Shown here: one piece after another, positions 6,936-8,823 of the stretch
How the letters are laid out: each line of letters begins with the position of its first letter
How positions within the stretch are numbered: the first letter of the stretch is position 1
Assembly: GCA_036639875.1 (NCBI GenBank)
Contig: JAVWHX010000079.1
Span: forward strand, 1-8,823
From: JAVWHX01 sp036639875
GTDB lineage: Bacteria; Bacillota_I; Bacilli_A; Erysipelotrichales; Coprobacillaceae
Length of the DNA stretch: 8,823 bases
Direction: 5' to 3'
Made by a program: the position numbers and the translations under genes
The notes under the pieces: generated by a model
What the model was told of the DNA's origin: nothing
Seen by the model: the letters and a program-made list of their open reading frames with translations, nothing else
Databases searched by the model: none

Positions 6936-7011
6936 TTAGGGATATATGATAGATTTGAGGGGAATCAATACTATCGTATTTGTCTTTCGACACTATTAAT
7001 ATATACCTTAA
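6936..7011 (-). ncRNA. Possible structured RNA element between tdk and the terminator
   Basis: On the minus strand two abutting hairpins are visible: TGTC-GAAA-GACA (6992-6981) and AATAC-GATA-GTATT (6980-6967). They are enclosed by a possible closing stem of 7008-6999 with 6947-6938 (AGG-AUAUAU with AUAUAU-CCU, one U-C mismatch). A 19-nt unpaired stretch containing CCCC lies inside. The element ends directly at the base of the terminator hairpin. No known riboswitch consensus is recognised. The stems are short and AT-rich, so this may be chance folding of a tdk 3' trailer. Confidence 0.25.
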
Positions 7012-7033
7012 TTATGTCTTGAAAATGAACTGA

Positions 7034-7624
7034 TTAAATTTTATGTGGCTTATTTAAAATTTCATGACAATGCCTACATCTTGGTTCATAATGATCAACA
7101 GCACCAACCAAAACTATTGGATCTTCAAATGAAGCTGGCTTACCATCTACCAATCTTTGAGTACGAGTTGCAGGTGCTCCACACTTAGCACATACAGCAG
7201 TTAATTTCGTTACAAACTCAGCACGTGTTAGTAACTCAGGTAAAACACCAAATGGTTCACCTCTAAAATCTTTATCCAATCCAGCAACCATAACACGTAA
7301 TCCTTTATCAGCTAAATATTCACAAACATCTACAATATCTTTATCAAAGAATTGTACTTCATCTACAGCTACAACATCAGTATCAGCCTTAATATGTTTT
7401 AATATATCCTTTGATGTTTCTACAACAATACAAGGAACACTTGTCCCCGCATGAGATACAATTTCCGTTTCTGAATAACGATTATCTACTTTTGGTTTAA
7501 AAACAATAATATTCTTTTTTGCAAATGATAGCACATTAATACGTCTAATAAGTTCCTCAGTTTTACCTGCGAACATACATCCACATATAACTTCTAGCCA
7601 TCCTTCACGGTATTGATTATACAT
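7034..7624 (-). CDS. tdk: Thymidine kinase
   Basis: This 196-residue cytoplasmic enzyme phosphorylates thymidine to dTMP with ATP in the pyrimidine salvage pathway. It is a type II (TK1-like) thymidine kinase. The Walker A loop GCMFAGKT is at 15-22. The DEVQFF motif is at 88-93, with Glu89 as the presumed catalytic base. GLDKDFRGEPFG (115-126) precedes the lasso region. Four zinc ligands are present as C145-A-K-C148 and C183-R-H-C186. The frame can be extended 19 codons upstream, but MYNQYREGWLEV is the family's normal start and has GGAGGA 9 nt before its ATG. The tail KPHKI is typical of Firmicute enzymes. It is divergent from the zinc-ribbon membrane gene and appears to be transcribed alone from its own promoter. 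Confidence 0.96.
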   Translation of the reverse strand: MYNQYREGWLEVICGCMFAGKTEELIRRINVLSFAKKNIIVFKPKVDNRYSETEIVSHAGTSVPCIVVETSKDILKHIKADTDVVAVDEVQFFDKDIVDVCEYLADKGLRVMVAGLDKDFRGEPFGVLPELLTRAEFVTKLTAVCAKCGAPATRTQRLVDGKPASFEDPIVLVGAVDHYEPRCRHCHEILNKPHKI

Positions 7625-7633
7625 AATTCTACA

Positions 7634-7639
7634 TCCTCC
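7634..7639 (-). promoter_or_regulatory. Shine-Dalgarno site that decides the tdk start
   Basis: GGAGGA on the minus strand is 9 nt before the ATG at 7624. An in-frame ATG at 7681 would add 19 residues that thymidine kinases lack, and it lies upstream of the likely transcription start. Confidence 0.8.
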
Positions 7640-7649
7640 ACATTGATTT

Positions 7650-7678
7650 ATTATACTATAAATATTGAAAGATTTGTA
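7650..7678 (-). promoter_or_regulatory. Candidate tdk promoter
   Basis: A perfect TATAAT lies at 7655-7650 (minus strand). It has a weak -35 (TACAAA, 7678-7673) at 17-bp spacing. The predicted start near 7643 leaves a leader just long enough for the ribosome site at 7639-7634. Confidence 0.5.
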
Positions 7679-7702
7679 CATATTTCATTCATAAACATGT
7701 AT

Positions 7703-7708
7703 TATAAT
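7703..7708 (+). promoter_or_regulatory. Candidate -10 element of the zinc-ribbon membrane gene
   Basis: TATAAT is on the plus strand 18 bp before the ATG at 7726. A start near 7715 would give an unusually short leader of about 11 nt that begins at the AGGTGA ribosome site. No good -35 is seen at 16-18 bp. The tdk promoter diverges from the same 60-bp stretch. Confidence 0.4.
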
Positions 7709-7725
7709 AGTGGCAGGTGATAAAA

Positions 7726-8112
7726 ATGAAATGGTTAAGAAATTTTATGTATGCAAGATATGGAGTTGACCAATTTGGTAATTTTTTATTTTGGTTATAT
7801 TTGGTATTATTGTTAATCTCTTTATTTGTTCCTTATTTAAATTATGTATGTTTTGCGATTGTTATTTACTGTATGTTTAGAATGTTTTCTAAAAAATATT
7901 ATAAACGTAGAGCTGAAAATGAATGGTATTTAAGAAATACAAGTGGTATTAGAAAAACAATCAATCGTTATCGTAACATCTTTAAATATAGAAAAACTCA
8001 TAAATATTTAAAATGTCCTAAGTGTCATCAATATTTAAGAGTTCCAAAAGGAAAAGGAATGATATCTATATCTTGTCCTAAGTGTCATGAACAATTTGAT
8101 AGAAAAACATAG
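7726..8112 (+). CDS. Small membrane protein with C-terminal zinc ribbon (conserved hypothetical)
   Basis: This 128-residue protein has no assigned function. The N-terminal MKWLRNFMYARYGVDQFGNF is followed by two hydrophobic segments at about 19-36 and 38-52, likely a transmembrane hairpin. A basic stretch (KKYYKRR and RKTINRYRNIFKYRK) comes next. The C-terminal zinc ribbon is built from CPKC at 97-100 and CPKC at 117-120, with the LRVPKGKG turn between them. This layout is familiar from conserved hypothetical proteins of Firmicutes. The zinc ribbon should face the cytoplasm, given the positive residues flanking the membrane segments. The ATG at 7726 is chosen over the in-frame GTG at 7717, because AGGTGA at 7715-7720 serves as its ribosome site and includes that GTG. 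It appears monocistronic, with its own terminator. Role unknown; nucleic-acid or protein contact through the ribbon is only a guess. Confidence 0.85.
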   Translation: MKWLRNFMYARYGVDQFGNFLFWLYLVLLLISLFVPYLNYVCFAIVIYCMFRMFSKKYYKRRAENEWYLRNTSGIRKTINRYRNIFKYRKTHKYLKCPKCHQYLRVPKGKGMISISCPKCHEQFDRKT

Positions 8113-8149
8113 AGCATGAGTTTATTATTAAGATAAACTCATGCTTTTT
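8113..8149 (+). terminator. Intrinsic terminator of the zinc-ribbon membrane gene
   Basis: A 13-bp perfect stem (AGCATGAGTTTAT with ATAAACTCATGCT) with a 7-nt loop begins directly after the stop codon. It ends in a run of five T (8145-8149), with more T-rich sequence beyond. Confidence 0.9.
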
Positions 8150-8160
8150 CTTTCGTTTTT

Positions 8161-8194
8161 AAAATAAAAAAGCATTATCTTATATAGATAACAC
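8161..8194 (-). terminator. Intrinsic terminator of dnaB
   Basis: On the minus strand, GTGTTATCT pairs with AGATAATGC (nine pairs, two of them G-U) around an ATATA loop. It starts immediately after the dnaB stop codon. TTTTTTATTTT (8171-8161) follows. The stem is weaker than the converging terminator at 8113-8149, but the U-tract is good. Confidence 0.75.
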
Positions 8195-8823
8195 TTATTC
8201 TCTTACATCTTTAACACCTTCAAAAGGACTTGCTTGTTGATCTCCTCTTGCTGGGTTAGCAAATTTACTATATTGTTTTAAGAATACTAAACGTATATCA
8301 GCTAATGCACCATTACGATGTTTAGCAATAATAATATCGGTAGCACCTTGTGTTTCAGCTTCTTTTTTAGGATCTTGATAATCTTCACGATGGATAAATG
8401 AAACAATATCTGCATCTTGTTCAATTGCTCCTGACTCTCTTAAGTCAGATAATACAGGTCTTTTATTATCACGCTTTTCAACCGAACGTGATAACTGACT
8501 TAATGCAATAACAGGTACTTTTAACTCTCTGGCTATTCCTTTTAACTGACGAGAGATATCTGATACTTCTTGTTGTCTTGACTCTCTACTATTAGCTGGA
8601 CCAGAAATTAATTGAAGATAATCGATAACAATCATCTTTAATCCATGTTCTCTTTGTAATCTTCTACACTTTGCAGCAATATCACCAACTCTAATCCCTG
8701 GTGTATCATCTATATATAGATTACACTTTGTAACCTTATCAGCAGCAGCATAATATCTTTCTCCTGCTTCTTTTAAAATAGCCCCTGAACGAATTGATTC
8801 TGCTTTTAAACTTCCTGCCGAAC
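8195..8823 (-). CDS. dnaB: Replicative DNA helicase DnaB, C-terminal part (5' truncated by window edge)
   Basis: This is the RecA-like ATPase domain of the hexameric helicase that unwinds DNA at the replication fork. The frame is open to the right edge, giving 208 visible residues; an internal ATG at 8635 is not the start. In fragment numbering, IDDTPGI is at 37-43, and CRRLQREHGLK leads into the Walker B motif MIVIDYLQLI (63-72). ALSQLSRSVEKR follows, then SDLRESGAIEQDAD (125-138) and the KHRNG motif (167-171) with the conserved arginine. The Walker A loop and N-terminal domain lie outside the window. The protein ends in SPFEGVKDVRE, a normal DnaB-length tail after the last conserved block. 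A terminator follows directly, so dnaB is the last gene of its transcript. Identification is secure. Confidence 0.96.
   Translation of the reverse strand, partial: SAGSLKAESIRSGAILKEAGERYYAAADKVTKCNLYIDDTPGIRVGDIAAKCRRLQREHGLKMIVIDYLQLISGPANSRESRQQEVSDISRQLKGIARELKVPVIALSQLSRSVEKRDNKRPVLSDLRESGAIEQDADIVSFIHREDYQDPKKEAETQGATDIIIAKHRNGALADIRLVFLKQYSKFANPARGDQQASPFEGVKDVRE

Noticed and set aside
6935..6940. CCTAAG as half of the 11-nt GAAA-tetraloop receptor, given the GAAA loop nearby
   Set aside because: The partner strand TATGG is not positioned to pair with it; the only TATGG (around 6828) lies beyond the terminator. Most likely chance.
6794..7033. Catabolite-repression (cre) site or LicT/SacY-type antiterminator upstream of EIIC
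   Set aside because: No match to the cre core with its central CG in the right frame, and no RAT-like sequence overlapping the terminator, was found by eye. The AraC regulator offers an alternative control.
8195..8635. Short independent DnaB-like protein starting at the internal ATG
   Set aside because: The frame stays open with clear DnaB sequence (IDDTPGI and flanks) to the window edge, so this is the end of full-length dnaB.

Overview
The window is AT-rich and reads like a chromosomal segment of a low-GC Firmicute. The proteins resemble the Erysipelotrichia group of gut bacteria (Coprobacillus/Catenibacterium-like), but that placement is an impression from protein style and base composition, not a phylogenetic result. 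No mobile element, CRISPR array, rRNA or tRNA is visible.

Left part (1-1703, + strand): the 3' end of a LysR-type regulator is followed after 9 bp by a complete AraC/YesN-type regulator, whose ribosome binding site overlaps the LysR stop codon. A strong intrinsic terminator that contains the AraC stop codon closes this unit.

Centre (1726-6793, - strand): a compact four-gene beta-glucoside operon, transcribed in the order PTS EIIC (Lac/Cel family), GH1 6-phospho-beta-glucosidase, a second GH1 paralogue, and a ROK-family sugar kinase. The genes overlap by 17 bp, are separated by 40 bp (with a perfect 11-bp intercistronic hairpin), and overlap by 4 bp. The expected pathway is uptake with phosphorylation of a beta-linked disaccharide or aryl-glucoside by the PTS, intracellular hydrolysis to glucose-6-phosphate plus glucose or aglycone, and phosphorylation of the free sugar by the ROK kinase. 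EIIA and EIIB are not encoded here, so the permease must borrow them from elsewhere. The AraC regulator converges on the operon and is a plausible but unproven activator. A 9-nt direct repeat with a 20-bp period lies just upstream of the operon's best promoter candidate.

Right part (6891-8823): housekeeping genes. tdk (thymidine kinase, -) ends before a strong terminator, and the sequence between them can fold into a multi-hairpin structure. Diverging from tdk is a small membrane protein with a C-terminal zinc ribbon (+). It converges on the C-terminal two thirds of replicative helicase DnaB (-), which runs off the right edge. Each of these last two genes has its own hairpin terminator in the short gap between them.

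Most of the window is ordinary. I found no clear undescribed system. The points most worth a second look are the possible structured RNA between tdk and the PTS operon, the hairpin between the two GH1 genes, the direct-repeat operator candidate, and the orphan EIIC with two divergent glucosidases.
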